The notes beneath the pieces are model-generated. The model worked only from the letters and a program-made list of their open reading frames with translations, did no database searches and was not told the origin of the DNA. Of a stretch of 64,000 nucleotides of DNA, positions 1 to 10,338 are shown piece by piece (the stretch's first letter is position 1; every line of letters begins with the position of its first letter). Origin of the DNA: Lunularia cruciata (lineage: Eukaryota > Streptophyta > Marchantiopsida > Lunulariales > Lunulariaceae). Location of the stretch: contig OX419760.1 of NCBI GenBank assembly GCA_948567375.1, positions 14,818,001 to 14,882,000 of the forward strand, written 5' to 3'. The position numbers and the translations under genes are program-made.

Positions 1-352
1 CCAATTGCATCAAAAATATCCTTTGGTGTAGGCATGGCATACCAATCAGCCTTGGTCTATTTGTTGATAGGATGGTAATCTCCACGCATCCGCCTATCTA
101 TGTAGTTACTATGCATATCCTTCTTGGTTGGCATCATTGTCACTGATGCATACTCTCCATGTGAGATCTCTACCAAAGTAGCCTCAAAAAGGTCACTACT
201 TTGGCTTTGATCAATGTCCTCTCCATATCACTATATCGATAAGGACGTTGGAAAATTGGTGTATTGCTAGTCAGCTCAATCCATATACCAAGTCCCTTCA
301 AAGCACCCAAGTCCTTCAGATTGAAGGCAAAACAACTTGCATGGCTCCTCAA
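1..352 (-). pseudogene. Reverse transcriptase, N-terminal part, of the methyltransferase-bearing gypsy element
   Basis: The reading frame starting near 352 shows the entry to a Ty3/gypsy RT: a segment with 'FAFNLKDLGALKG', then 'PIFQRPYRYSDMER', which matches the usual 'PI..RPYR.S..ER' block before the first palm strand. Downstream, in a different frame, come 'EYASVTMMPTKK' (cf. 'WASPVVMVPKK'), 'RRMRGDYHPINK' (cf. 'RMCVDYRALN') and 'PTPKDIFDAIG'. At least one frameshift (between about 170 and 190) therefore breaks it. The enzyme would copy the element RNA into DNA. The catalytic YxDD motif lies beyond base 1 and cannot be judged. Confidence 0.75.
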
Positions 353-789
353 GAACCTCCAAGCCCTCCGTCTTTCCTCTCCAGTAAGCTTGGGTCCAAG
401 ATTTGGCTCCTAAGTATCCTCTGTAACTATTGTACGAGTAGAAGACGTATTGACTATCTGCTACACTAGGTCCTTGGGAGCAATAATGGCATGCCCTTGA
501 CCACTAGAGGTCCCAACCTCTATGTGAAAAACTCCCTCCACTCTGGCTTCAAGCTCCACACGTCCTCTAGTTGCATCCCAAGTGGACCAAGGGTATAGTC
601 CAAGTAGCCCACGCTCACCTGGATGGACTCCAAGTAGACCACTCTCCCTAGTAGCTACTAGTTTTGTCCCTAGAATACCATGTCCACTCGGTCTATCACC
701 CCCAACATGTGCTTGAATTGTCCCTATCTGCACATGGCTCACAAGTGTACGTGTGGTGATGCCTATCAAGCGCATCCTATGCTGCTCTG
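353..789 (-). other. Linker between methyltransferase and reverse transcriptase
   Basis: An open stretch of about 120 codons (832-461) begins in the last methyltransferase motif and continues as a Gly/His/Arg-rich segment with no domain I recognise. It contains a short internal repeat ('LLGVHPG' / 'LLGLYPW'). It probably served as the polyprotein hinge between methyltransferase and RT; that role is inferred only from position. Confidence 0.4.
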
Positions 790-1830
790 CCAAGCCAAGG
801 CTCATAATCCAAGTCAAACAATTTAGGTCCATAGCCTAACCTAACACCTAATGCTTGGATGCCTTTGACACTACTGGAATAGCAATAATACCAATGCAAA
901 AACCCATCACCTACTGTCTCTTATCAGCATTGGGCTCCACCAACTACTATAATTGTGAGTCCCAAACAAGTCTAGGTCCTCCTTCTCAAAAAGCATGAGA
1001 GCTTGGGAAACTCATGAGTGTGGGAAATGCGGCTCTAGGCTATCCAACTAGGTTCACCATTGCCATAAGTGACCTATCAGCCACTACCACTATTTGAGAT
1101 TGACGCCCAATATCCAAGATATCATCAACAAGGATATGGTCAAGTTGTTGAATCCCATCATAAGCATGCTATAAAACCTCTCTAGGTAAGAGGTTTGTCC
1201 ACCAAAGATGAAGACAATGAGCTTGTGATCCCACTCTAGCTGCATCTAACAATACAGCAGGTCCCATTCAAGAATGGACCTAATGTGTACTTGCCACCAC
1301 TCTGGTGCAAGAATCACCCATCAAAGGAACATTATCCAAAAGGTAAGCTAGAGAAATGGACTAATGAACTTGGAGATGTTGTAGTATCCGTAACATCTTC
1401 CGAAACACACTAGAACAAGGATCTTGAAGACCCAAACCTTGGCCAACACCTGTATGTCCCTGACATGGCCATCCAAAAATCACCAAGTGAATAGGCCCAT
1501 GTCTCTCTAGATCATGCGCCCCCAATAAGGAAATGATTATTGGTAGGGCCTTCTAGTAACCTTTGGCTGTTGACATTGGTAATAACTCAGGATACCGATA
1601 GGCCAAGTGTGTCACATGATGTAGAGAGACTTGCCTAGCAGTCTCATCTCTCTCTACATTAAAGTAGCTTTGTACTCGTATACTTGCTTGTATTACCACA
1701 GCTAGTTCTGTGCTAATCCCACCAAACAACTCCAATAGACATATCCACTCTATTGGATACTGCCATGCAATGAGTGTGATATCCAAAGGTGTCAAAGTAA
1801 TTGACTCTAGAGGCTCATCCTCACACTCAT
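790..1830 (-). pseudogene. Cytosine-5 DNA methyltransferase domain (DNMT-like), retrotransposon-borne, inactivated
   Basis: One minus-strand frame from about 1830 to 850 reads through the ordered motifs of a C5 cytosine methyltransferase. Motif I 'LELFGGIST' (1732-1706) binds S-adenosylmethionine and resembles the DNMT3 form 'LFDGI.TG'. 'VERDETARQ' matches motif II/III. 'GWPCQG' (about 1474-1457) is motif IV, with the catalytic Cys of PCQ at 1465-1463. 'LLDNVP' (about 1342-1325) is motif VI (usual ENV; here Asp for Glu). 'DAARVGSQAH..LWWTNL' (about 1246-1190) fits motif VIII. 'LVEPNADKRQ' and 'AMDLN' near 930-825 fit motifs IX and X. About a dozen stops, all TAG or TGA, interrupt it, yet I met no frameshift, so it decayed mainly by point mutation. 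It would methylate cytosine at carbon 5. It follows the protease and precedes the RT of the same element, so it is part of the pol polyprotein rather than a host gene. Substrate context cannot be read from the sequence. Confidence 0.8.
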
Positions 1831-1980
1831 CTCTTGATGGTATGAAGGCTCCACTCCAAGCCTATTGCACCAATTGATCTGCATGTTGATGCAATGCCTC
1901 CTCTGAACTCCACAATAGAATATCCAAGGTGGATGGAACAATCCCACTCGTACTCCAAGTCCAAGTGATCTCCTCTGGTA

Positions 1981-2510
1981 CTCAAGTATCCTCTGCATGG
2001 GCGTTCCTCTCCAACAAGTCACCAGGCCAAGTAACTGCACCACTGAAAGCCAACACTGATGTTCCCATGGTTTTGGACTGTAGTGAGCCAAGATTGCCAC
2101 TACTGAAACATACTAGTAGTCGACATACCCATCTCTCACTAGACTGCCAACCTGATCTATAGGAGGTTGTCTCCTCCCAATAGTCAATACTAAAACCCAT
2201 GGGGTATAACACTTCTCCCCCAACTAGCACATCATATGACTCAACTATTGTCGCAATAGCTTGAGCTCTCACCACCAAGCTATCAATCAGGTGACCAGGC
2301 TAACCTAGACAACAAGCTCCTCACGTGTGATGTACTGTGTCAAACAACCACCTAGAGGTGTTTGGATCTGAAATGGACACCTCTCTACATCAGTCTTCCG
2401 TAACTCCAGACCAACTATTGCAGCTTTCCCCAACATAAGAGGCTACGCACCAGAGTCTAACAAGACTCTCTATGGTGTGTAGACCTTCTCTTAAGGTCCC
2501 ACCAAGCAGA
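1981..2510 (-). pseudogene. Retroviral-type aspartic protease of the methyltransferase-bearing element
   Basis: Around 2470-2440 the minus strand encodes 'RVLLDSGA', the D-[ST]-G active site of a retropepsin, followed by 'LMLGK'. Further on, at 2230-2150, 'YDVLVGGEVLYPMGFSIDY' matches the C-terminal half ('YDVLLG..VL') of gypsy proteases. A stop follows 'DSGA' directly and the two halves lie in different frames. The enzyme would cut the Gag-Pol polyprotein. Bases 1831-1980 encode the decayed joint leading into the methyltransferase, including 'AFIPSRDECEDEPLES'. Confidence 0.7.
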
Positions 2511-4457
2511 AAATCCCCCTTTGGTTATCCAATAGGATAACACCAAGTGTGAACCACACTCTCTCAAAGGCCAGTCTAGCTGGCAACTCCTCCAGTCTAG
2601 TCGCTGCTGCCTGCCATAAGCCATTAGTCATTGAACGGATCCCATGCTCCTCAACCAAGTCAGCTCCACTATCAACCACCTCTGCTCTAGTAGTAAGAAC
2701 CGCATCATCCCTACTCTCATAAAGCATGGCAACCAACCGGAACACTAGGGTTGGGTCAACTCCCAATGTAAACATGTCACTAGCTGAAAGCAAAGGGCAC
2801 CACATAATTAGTTGAGCCGCTCCTAACATCGTGCTAGACTCAATCTGTGTAGTAACAGGTGGCTGACTAGCAGGTAGTCGATCATGCACTCCATCACCAC
2901 CTATCACACTTGCATTGGGACGTTTAGGAGCCATGGATGTCATCTGCAATGCCTCAAATAGTGTGAAAGACTAGGGAAGTCCGACTTGTCTCCCAACCTC
3001 TCTTCTTTGTGGATCCAACTCCATTGATGCTCCTCTAGGCTCTAGAGCACATATTGCACTCCTAGTCATTGCTGCAGATGCATCCACTTGTGCCACATGA
3101 AGTCCAAAGCATCTCTATCACCAACATATGAGGTGGAAGCCTTAGCACCCGAATCTAATCTCCTCTAAGCAATGGCCATACTAGCCAATCTCTACTCCAA
3201 CTGCTCAATCCGAGTAGCCATAGCTGTATCAAAAGTAAGGGTAGGTACCGCACACCTACTATGTGTAGATCCTCTACCACCTTGTCCTCCATGAACTGGA
3301 GCTCCTCTACTACCTGCCATAGCAGCCCTACCATTCCGTAACTCCGGATGTAGGTCAAAGCCCCGGTCACTAGTTTGACCAAATCTATGGCAATGCTCAC
3401 ACTGCCTCTGTGCTGGTTGTGATGCACCCAAGGTATTAGGTCCACTACCTTGAGTACACTTTCTCCGATGGTGAGGTCCACCACAAGTCCAACAAACAAC
3501 ATCACTACTCATTGGCTGCTATTGACCCAAAAATGAAGGTAAGGGTCCAACTCCACTAGGCCCTCCACTTGCCCCATAAGATCTGGGCTGTCCACCTTGT
3601 TCTCAAAAACCAATTGGGCGTGGTGCACTCTACTACACTCTAGAAGAAGTAACAATTGTGGATGAGGTCTCCCTACCAAATCTAGATGTCATCACTCTCT
3701 CCTCCACCATGTTGAGCTCAATATGCTCAGCCAAACCAAAGACCACTGCCAAAGTAGGCAAAGTAGCCTATAATAACATAGCATCACAAACTCTACATTG
3801 CAACTCCCTATCTGGTAACCCATACTAAAACTTGATTGCTTAGGCCTCAGTAACTCCTTGAGTGAAATTAATCAGCCGCCTCATGAGAGTGTATACCTTG
3901 CATAGGCTCACTCCAACCTTCTGTTGGAACTCTTACAAGCTCCTTAGCTTGTTAGTCCGCACTCCTTGGTAGTTCTACCTCAAACACAAGAAGAACTCCA
4001 CCATGGGGTTAAACCCTGGTACCACACCACCTCCTGTAGCGGTACCTCCACTCATAGTAGCACTATCTCCAACTAGTGCACCTCCACTAGCTTCATTAAC
4101 ACTACTCAAGCTAGAACTTGTAGGTACAGCCAATCTACTCCTAGCCACCAAACCTAAAGTGATCGAGACATAGTTTGGAGACCAATACTATCTCCATAAC
4201 TCAATCTCCTCCAAATGATCTCTCTTGAACTCATGGTAGTCATCCATTGGTGGACCTTCTAAATATTGAAACAACCCCTTCTTTGCCATGAAGAGCGTAA
4301 ACAAAGTTGTGTTCCGCATTTGCTGTAGGTCATACCAACTATCAAACTCCTGGATCAAGTCATCCAACTCAATGGTACCCATTGTACGAGAGTAACGTCT
4401 AGGGCCTTTAGAGGCCCCATAAATCTTGTCCATGTCCCACAACAACGGTGCGGACAC
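2511..4457 (-). pseudogene. gag polyprotein of the methyltransferase-bearing element
   Basis: The N-terminal part (4457-4188, 89 codons open) ends 'KRDHLEEIELW'. Between about 4000 and 3750 lies a capsid segment of the Retrotrans_gag type: 'VEFFLCLR', 'LRSL.EFQQKVGVSLCKVYTLMRRLI' and 'GLPDRELQCRV', broken by stops. The nucleocapsid part (3512-3192) has a zinc knuckle 'CWTCGGPHHRRKC' (CX2CX3HX4C, one residue short of the usual spacing) and a second, 'CEHCHRFG', whose His and last Cys are replaced by Gln and Gly. A further open stretch (2949-2491, 152 codons) joins gag to the protease. Gag would form the particle and bind element RNA. Confidence 0.7.
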
Positions 4458-5042
4458 ACCAAGTGCACTCTAACTAAATCAGCTCTTGTGTCAGACTCCA
4501 ACTCAGATTTAATCTCCTCCCTCATTGGGACTTGAGATTCAGGCTGATACAGAGTGCCACTTCAAGTTAACCCATTGTGTACTGCAGAGCTAACTCCTTT
4601 GGAATCCCAATAAACTTTGTTGTGATAAAGTAACCATAATTGCAACCACAAACCGGAACCACAAATTGCAACTGCAAGTACCCCACCAAGTGCCAACATC
4701 AACTAAACACCACCAAGTGCCAATAACCATGGAACACCACTCACTAATGTAACTCTAACAAAGATAACTACACTAGGGGAAAAGACAACATGTAACCTGC
4801 CATCACAACGTGCACTCTCATGGTCTGTAGGTTATCACTTCTTGCCTCACTAGAGAGAAACAAAGATAGTTTGATTGGTCACCACTTTAGCGTCACTACC
4901 GAGAGCACACCAGAACACCTACACTCAAAAGTCAGGGCACCTCACACAAACATGGTGCACAAACAAGAAGCCAAGAATGGGTGGGGTCCAATCACAAGAA
5001 ATCTAAATGAAAATGCTCCATCTCATAAAGCAACACGGGACT
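4458..5042 (-). other. 5' leader of the methyltransferase-bearing element
   Basis: Non-coding leader between the primer binding site and gag. I see no separate gene or clear RNA structure in it. Confidence 0.5.
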
Positions 5043-5055
5043 GACTCTGCCACCA
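5043..5055 (-). promoter_or_regulatory. Primer binding site (initiator tRNA-Met-like)
   Basis: On the minus strand TGGTGGCAGAGTC lies two bases inside the LTR end. It resembles the plant consensus TGGTATCAGAGC complementary to the 3' end of initiator tRNA-Met, with two or three changes. It fixes the inner LTR boundary at 5058. Confidence 0.6.
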
Positions 5056-5057
5056 TT

Positions 5058-6300
5058 TGGCATTTGACAAAAAAGAAGTTTATATCTAAGTTCTAAGCTA
5101 CCAGGATCACCAAGAATGGGATCAAATTGCCTCTCCTAGCCAAAGCTACAAGTGTATTGATAATATTTGCATAGTCACTAGGACAACAAGTGAAGTGGAC
5201 GAGTTGGCTATGGCACCAGTCTAGGAATAAGAGATCTAGAGATCAAACCTTGTTGCACACAATCTAGCAATATGGGTAGATTTTGCAAACCAATGACCAA
5301 GATCTACTCTAAACTAGCTAGCCTCACGCCAACAAGCTCATAGCCCTATACCTTGAAGCCTCCAAATACCAAAATTTAGCCAAATAAGGCCTTTCTTCTT
5401 GCCACTTTGAACCTCCTCCAAAATTTAGCAGAACTCCTCCAAACTTGCAAAACTCCTCCAAACTTGCAAAAGTCCTCCAAATTTGGCCAACCAGCAAAAC
5501 TCCTCAAATCTGACCGACCGCCAAATCCCCCGCTACCCCTTCACTTGAGCCAAATTGAAAACACAGGTTTCTCCAAATCATGAATTCATGAGAATAGCTT
5601 CCCAACTCCACCTTCAATTTTACTTTTTGAGCCCAACTTGCAACAAATTGGTCCTGCCTTCATCTCTTGAGCTCAAAATCACAACCACTGCTCAAAAATT
5701 GCTTCTTCTTTGCTCAAAAATTGGCCAGTACTTCTTCACACCATCCGCCTTACTGCCAAATTTGCATCAAACAATGAGCTTTTGCACACCAAGGAAAAAC
5801 TGAACTTCAATTGAGCTACCAACAATCCACTGAGCTTGGAGAAACTACCAACACTTAAAGTTCTTGCACCCAATTTCCCCTTGATTTCACTTCTTTGATG
5901 TAATTAGATTGTTTACAACTCTCAAATACACTCAACTCAGATCAATACTTGACCTGTCATTCTATAAATTGCCAACAACATGGTATTAATTATAGTCAAG
6001 CCACACCCACTCTAGCTAAGAGAATCCAGGTGACACTTGCCGACCTTTGTCCACCATAGCCAAGAACTCAAAGGCTCAACATCAGAGAAGTGAGCTCTTT
6101 GGAGCTCCACTTCAGAAGTATACCCCTGGACTTGAGCTAGGTCTGAACCCTAATGGTCCCACTGACGGCACACTCAATGGTGCAAATGATGCAAAGTGAT
6201 GGTGGGCCCCATTGTGAAGTCAATACCCCAAACATAAAATCTGACCGTCAGAAATTAATCTCTGAGAAACACTGAAATAACTCTAACTACTATCACTAGA
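5058..6300 (-). repeat. 5' LTR of the methyltransferase-bearing element (outer end approximate)
   Basis: The inner end is clear: on the minus strand the LTR ends ..AAATGCCA, then two bases, then the primer binding site. A TATA-like AATTTATAGAAT (minus) lies at about 5963-5974, placing the transcription start near 5935. No second copy is in the window, so the outer end (somewhere around 6150-6320, where relic D begins) could not be set by comparison. Confidence 0.55.
5408..5515. repeat. Short tandem repeats inside the LTR
   Basis: A unit of about 20 bases, close to AACTCCTCCAAACTTGCAAA, recurs four to five times with drift (CTCCTCCAAAATTTAGCA, CTCCTCCAAACTTGC twice, GTCCTCCAAATTTGG, CTCCTCAAATCTGACC). 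It lies in the transcribed (R/U5) part of the LTR. Confidence 0.7.
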
Positions 6301-6319
6301 ACTCCAATGTCCGAGCAAT

Positions 6320-6843
6320 CTAGATGCGACTCTACAAATGGCGTGACAAAAGTGATCTTGGGCTTCCTCCTCCAATTGCTTCATTGCCTTCCACTTCTCT
6401 TCCTCTATCATTCAAAGTAGATCATATTGTTGCTCTTTTATTTTTGTCTTCAATTTCTTTGCTAGATGCTCTAGTTGGATCAACCTTGCATTTGATACTC
6501 AAACATCATTGGATTTTGGCAGTTTTTGCTCATCCCAAATACTTACCACTTCTTTGTTTAAGGCCTTAAGTTGGTCTTCATACTTTAGTTGCTTTTGCTT
6601 CTATTCTAACCAAAGTGCTCTAGATTCTCCGTGTAGCTTCTTGATGTCATCTTTGTATTAGCTATGATCTGATTCAAGTGAAGTGTTTTGTCCTTTACCT
6701 CATGAATTTTAGGTACAAGGTCATTCACCTTCCTTGCCTCTTCCTTGTACAAGTTCCATACCTTTGCTATTTCTTCTTTTGATCAGTCTTCCTTTGCATT
6801 TGAGTGTAGATTACCTTGTGAAGTCTTTGAATCAAGGTCATGT
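6320..6843 (-). pseudogene. Relic 'D', C-terminal coiled-coil part (continues at 35725 beyond the nested elements)
   Basis: Minus-strand frames encode Lys/Glu-rich, heptad-like protein: 'KEEIAKVWNLYKEEARKVN', then 'KVKDKTLHLNQIIANTKM'-like text and, after a frameshift, 'KYEDQLKALNKEVVSI'. It stops abruptly at the AATAC target duplication of element A3 (6844-6848). The rest of the gene lies at 35725-38050. Its partner family member is the coiled-coil half of the C-element protein (21548-23992). Function unknown; transposon origin inferred from that relation. Confidence 0.5.
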
Positions 6844-6848
6844 AATAC

Positions 6849-7244
6849 TGTAAAAGACCAAGACCAAGGAGAGAAAATGGAAGCTCACATTGGGACGCTT
6901 GAATGAGGGAAAACTCCAAATGCCTAGCATGAGCTTTGGCTTTGGTATTTATAGGTAGTATACAAAGCCCTTAAGAAGCTTCTCAAGAAGTTTCTTTGAG
7001 CTGCTTTCTTAGAGTGCAGGCCAAGTTAACTAGGAAGCTTCTCAAGAAGCTTCCTTCTAGAAGCCGCCTACTTGGCCTGCAAGCTAAGCTAGTTAGAAGC
7101 TTCTAGAAGCTACCTGTTTGGTCGCAAGTTAACTAGTTGGTCAACTAGTTTAACTAGATGCGTCTAGAATATTCTAGGCTAATTTGGCTTAGTCTCTACT
7201 TTGTTAGCCTTACTAACTACGTCGCTAAACTCCATATTGTTACA
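6849..7244 (-). repeat. 3' LTR of A3
   Basis: 396 bases, reading TGTAAAAGACC..TATTGTTACA on the plus strand (TG..CA ends). It contains the A-family TATA box (TATTTATAGG) and GAA/TTC heat-shock-element-like blocks, for example AGAAGCTTCTAGAAG at 7095-7109. It is shorter than its partner at 35295. Confidence 0.88.
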
Positions 7245-8081
7245 TATTCCTCCACCGCTAGTTGGTGATGTCCTTGTTGCCATTGAAGCTTTAAACTCCT
7301 AGATGGCCATCTGTGCATTTTGGAGGTGAGGAAGAGGTTCCCATGTGGCATCATGAAGGAGATACCCTTTCCAAAGGACCTTGTACTCCGTATGTTATCA
7401 GCGTCCATGTTGGATGTGGCGACACGCAAGGATACGATCAACTTTGTACTCCTCATGATCATTGATATGGATAGGGGAAGGAGGAGGTTGGACGCAAGAG
7501 GAAAAAGAAGAGGGGTTAGGAACAAAAAGTTTCAACTTGGAAACATGAAAGACATGATGGATCCGCACAGGACAAGGCAAGGCAAGTTGGTAAGCAACAA
7601 GAGAGACAATTTGGGTGACATCAAAAGGTCCTATCCAATTTGGGGTAAGTTTACAAACTTGGGTATCAAGTGGGAGGGATAGATTACTAGAGGATAGCAT
7701 AACTTTGTCATTGACTTCAAAGGTGAGATCACGATGATGGTGGTCTGTATATTGTTTTTGATGATTCTGAGCAACAAGGAGGTGAGATTTGGCTTGTTGG
7801 AGAGATTTGGATATGGTGGTCAAGAAGGTTGAAGTATGAGGGACCTAAGATGGGAGAGGAGCAAGAAGAGAATCTGGGACAAGCGGATCTTGGCCAAAAT
7901 TGAGAAGAAAAGGAGAGAATCCGGTGCTTGCCTATTTAGATTGTTGTATGCAAACTCCGTAGTTGCAAGACATTCATCCCAATTAGTATGGTGAATGTTG
8001 ACAAAGGCTCCAAGCATATCTTCCGAGGTGCAATTTGCAAGTTTGGTTTGTCCATCAGTTTGAGGATGATAGGTTATGGAC
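7245..8081 (-). pseudogene. A3 integrase C-terminal half with chromodomain
   Basis: Minus-strand order: 'YHPQTDGQT' of the integrase core (near 8070), 'NWDECLATTEFAYNN', then an open stretch 7823-7398 with the GPY/F-type module 'DKVMLSSSNL..NWIGPFDV', 'VFHVSKLK' and the start of a chromodomain 'EEYKVDRIL', which continues in another frame as far as about 7290. The chromodomain would steer integration to marked chromatin. The core is cut at 8081 by the B element. Confidence 0.8.
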
Positions 8082-8772
8082 TGTAACACCCATTTGTGCA
8101 TGTGTGTGGTATTGTGATATTTAGCTTGGTATTACAAGTACTTAAGAGATATTATTTATATAGAGATAAATGATGGTTCTATATTAGTCATGGTTAGCTA
8201 AAGTTAGTCATAGCTAAGATAGAGGGGACCTTACTTTAGAGGAAGTAGAAAAGATGAGCACCACTATTTTGGACTTTAGTGTGTTGACTTGGTATTATTC
8301 CTAGGTGTTTGGCTTTGAGGAAAGAGTTGAGAACTCTTGGGCCCGCAAGCCTTTTTGTTTTGGATTCTTCTTTAGTCCAAGGATAGCCCATGTGAAGGAA
8401 TCCTTGACTTAGTGGTTGGGTCAAGATAAGACCACATGCTTAGGGGAATATGCCCATGTGAATGGATATTCCTTTCTACTTTTGACTTTACTTGACTTTT
8501 AGTCTAGTAACTTGAGTTACTACGGTAATTAGTAACTTTGGTATGTAACTATTTCACAAGTATATAAACAAGGGGTGAGGAGGTATTGATCATCCTTTCA
8601 TTTGCAACTATCTCTCTCTCATTGAGTTCTCTAGTGAGCAATGTCTTGAGTCTTGGAGTGTTCGCCTTGGTGGAGTATGATGGAGTTCGGGTTCCTTGCC
8701 TTCTTAGTCCATGGTGCGCTACCATAATAGCCATCAGAGGTTCATCCTGAGTGAGAGACAGGCCGGCTCACA
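8082..8772 (+). repeat. 5' LTR of element B
   Basis: 691 bases, TGTAACACCC..GGCTCACA. The boundary is confirmed by the PBS four bases later and by the solo copy at 28598-29289 (692 bases). Confidence 0.93.
8561..8568 (+). promoter_or_regulatory. TATA box in B 5' LTR
   Basis: TATATAAA, repeated at 15692-15699 in the 3' LTR and at about 28801-28808 (minus) in the solo LTR. Transcription would start roughly 30 bases downstream. Confidence 0.6.
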
Positions 8773-8776
8773 TTTT

Positions 8777-8795
8777 TGGTTCCGTTGCCGAGACC
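8777..8795 (+). promoter_or_regulatory. Primer binding site of element B (tRNA-Asp-like)
   Basis: TGGTTCCGTTGCCGAGACC follows the LTR after four T bases. It resembles the TGGCGCCGTTGCCGGGGA site of Athila/Tat elements, complementary to tRNA-Asp. Confidence 0.75.
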
Positions 8796-10338
8796 TCTCT
8801 AGAAGGCAAGATAATGTTCCGCATTCAATTCTACATTAGGCAGAAGGAGGCTATGAGAGCTCACTTGGAGAGAACATTAGGAGAAGAGAGGGCTGAACTT
8901 ATGTTAGAGAACCAAGATCCATTTGTATACCCTGTAGTTCATTATGATGTCTTTGAGGTGATTTTATACATCTTGTACACATGAGAAGAATTGGAGAGAT
9001 TGTGTGAGGTGGATTGCAGATTTTGGGGATTAAGGTGATTTTGGGCAAAATCTCAAGTTTGAGATCTGGACTTGAGATTTCTACACATGATAGTTTGGGT
9101 TATCTTTCAGTTATCACACTTGAAATTATTGTGAGAGCTTCTATGGGCACTGGGCTAGAATTTTTGAAAGTTGATAGGGTAAAGTGCTCCCGCAACTGCA
9201 TGCTCTCTGGAAAATTGTACATAGTCTACCATTTCTTCAATTTTCAGTGAATTGTCCTGAAAATTTCCAAGAAAATTCAGTGCATTGTATCCTACCTGCT
9301 GCCACAAAAATTAGAGAGAGATCGTTCTTGCGCAGGGAGAAATGAGTTTTTGAAGTGAAGGGGGTGGTTTTGAGACCAAATCTGAAATATGGGTGTTGAA
9401 TAGAAAGATGTCTAGGCCAAATGGCTTGATTAAAAGATCTGAAATTTTGCAGGAAGGAACACCCTAGAGTTTTGATCAAGTGAGAAAAATTTCAGAGGAC
9501 CATGATATAGTGGTTGGGAGATTTGAGTGACATTGTGAGGAAGGGTCAATTCTACAGAGTGTAGATCTCATGCATGAGGAGTTTGAGATCAACAAAAAGC
9601 ATGTTTGAGTGTTTAGATTCATCTTGGGAACATGGAGGGTCATCAAGAGTGGAAATTGAGATTATGCAAGGTTCCTCAAGGGTTTGAGGTGATTTTAGGG
9701 GTGGATTTGAGGAAAAGAGAGTTTACAATAGAATTTGAAGAGAGTGTTGAGAGGATTCAAAAACCTACACCACTTGGAGGAAAGAGTGAGTCTAAGTGCT
9801 TTCTATTTGGAGAGAAGGGACATAAGGTAAGTTCATGTACATTGACCTTTGAGAGCAAGAGATTGAGGGAAAGTAGAGGCTTACTTGACTTGGGTTTGCA
9901 TGTTGGACCTTCTTCACCAAGATTAGGAGGGAGAAGATCTAAGACCAAGGAGTTGTGTGAGGTTTGTGGAGTGGAAGGACTTCCAAAAGGACATGAGTGT
10001 AGTGGAGTAAAAACACTTTTGGAGACTTTGATGAAGGATCTTGGAGAGAGCCTTAGTATAGCTACAGAAATACTACCACCTTCATCAGCTAGTTCTCAAG
10101 ATTAGTGATGGAGATAATCTTTCAACTTATGGATAAACTATCCATGAGAGTTAGATTAATATGCACTCTAGGATTTGATGTTGCTATGGAAATCTTGGAG
10201 CAACCTGAACCTTTTGTGTTCCCTAGAGTGGATTATTCTCAGATGGTATAAGTCATGTATATACTTTATTAGTAATAGAGTGAGAGAAAAAAAAAGATTA
10301 AAAAAAATTGAGAGAAAGAAAGATAGTGAGAGGTTAAG
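8796..10338 (+). other. Long leader of element B with an extra ORF (9632-10105)
   Basis: About 1.5 kb separates the PBS from gag. It holds an open frame of 157 codons (9632-10105) with two Cys/His clusters: 'CFLFGEKGHKVSSC', which is a CCHC knuckle with its second Cys replaced by Phe, and 'CEVCGVEGLPKGHEC'. Two short segments resemble each other, 'NQDPFVYPVVHYDVFEV' near 8900 and 'EQPEPFVFPRVDYSQMV' near 10200, hinting at a duplicated module. Whether it is translated is unknown. A nucleic-acid-binding accessory protein is a guess from the Cys/His pattern only. Confidence 0.45.

Larger units (their letters stand above)
1..6300 (-). mobile_element. Ty3/gypsy retrotransposon carrying a DNA methyltransferase (relic, 3' part beyond window)
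   Basis: Read on the minus strand this is LTR (from about 6300 down to 5058), primer binding site, gag with CCHC zinc knuckles, aspartic protease, a cytosine-5 DNA methyltransferase domain, a linker, and the start of a gypsy-type reverse transcriptase that runs off base 1. RNase H, integrase and the 3' LTR lie outside the window. The element is decayed by many stop codons, but domain order is intact and all parts lie on one strand. Insertion of the methyltransferase between protease and RT is not the normal gypsy layout. The outer LTR end could not be fixed, so the right-hand limit is approximate. Confidence 0.82.

Noticed and set aside
6849-7244. A separate element distinct from the LTR at 35295
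   Set aside because: Both share the same LTR subtype and the AATAC duplication, so they are the two ends of one element, A3.
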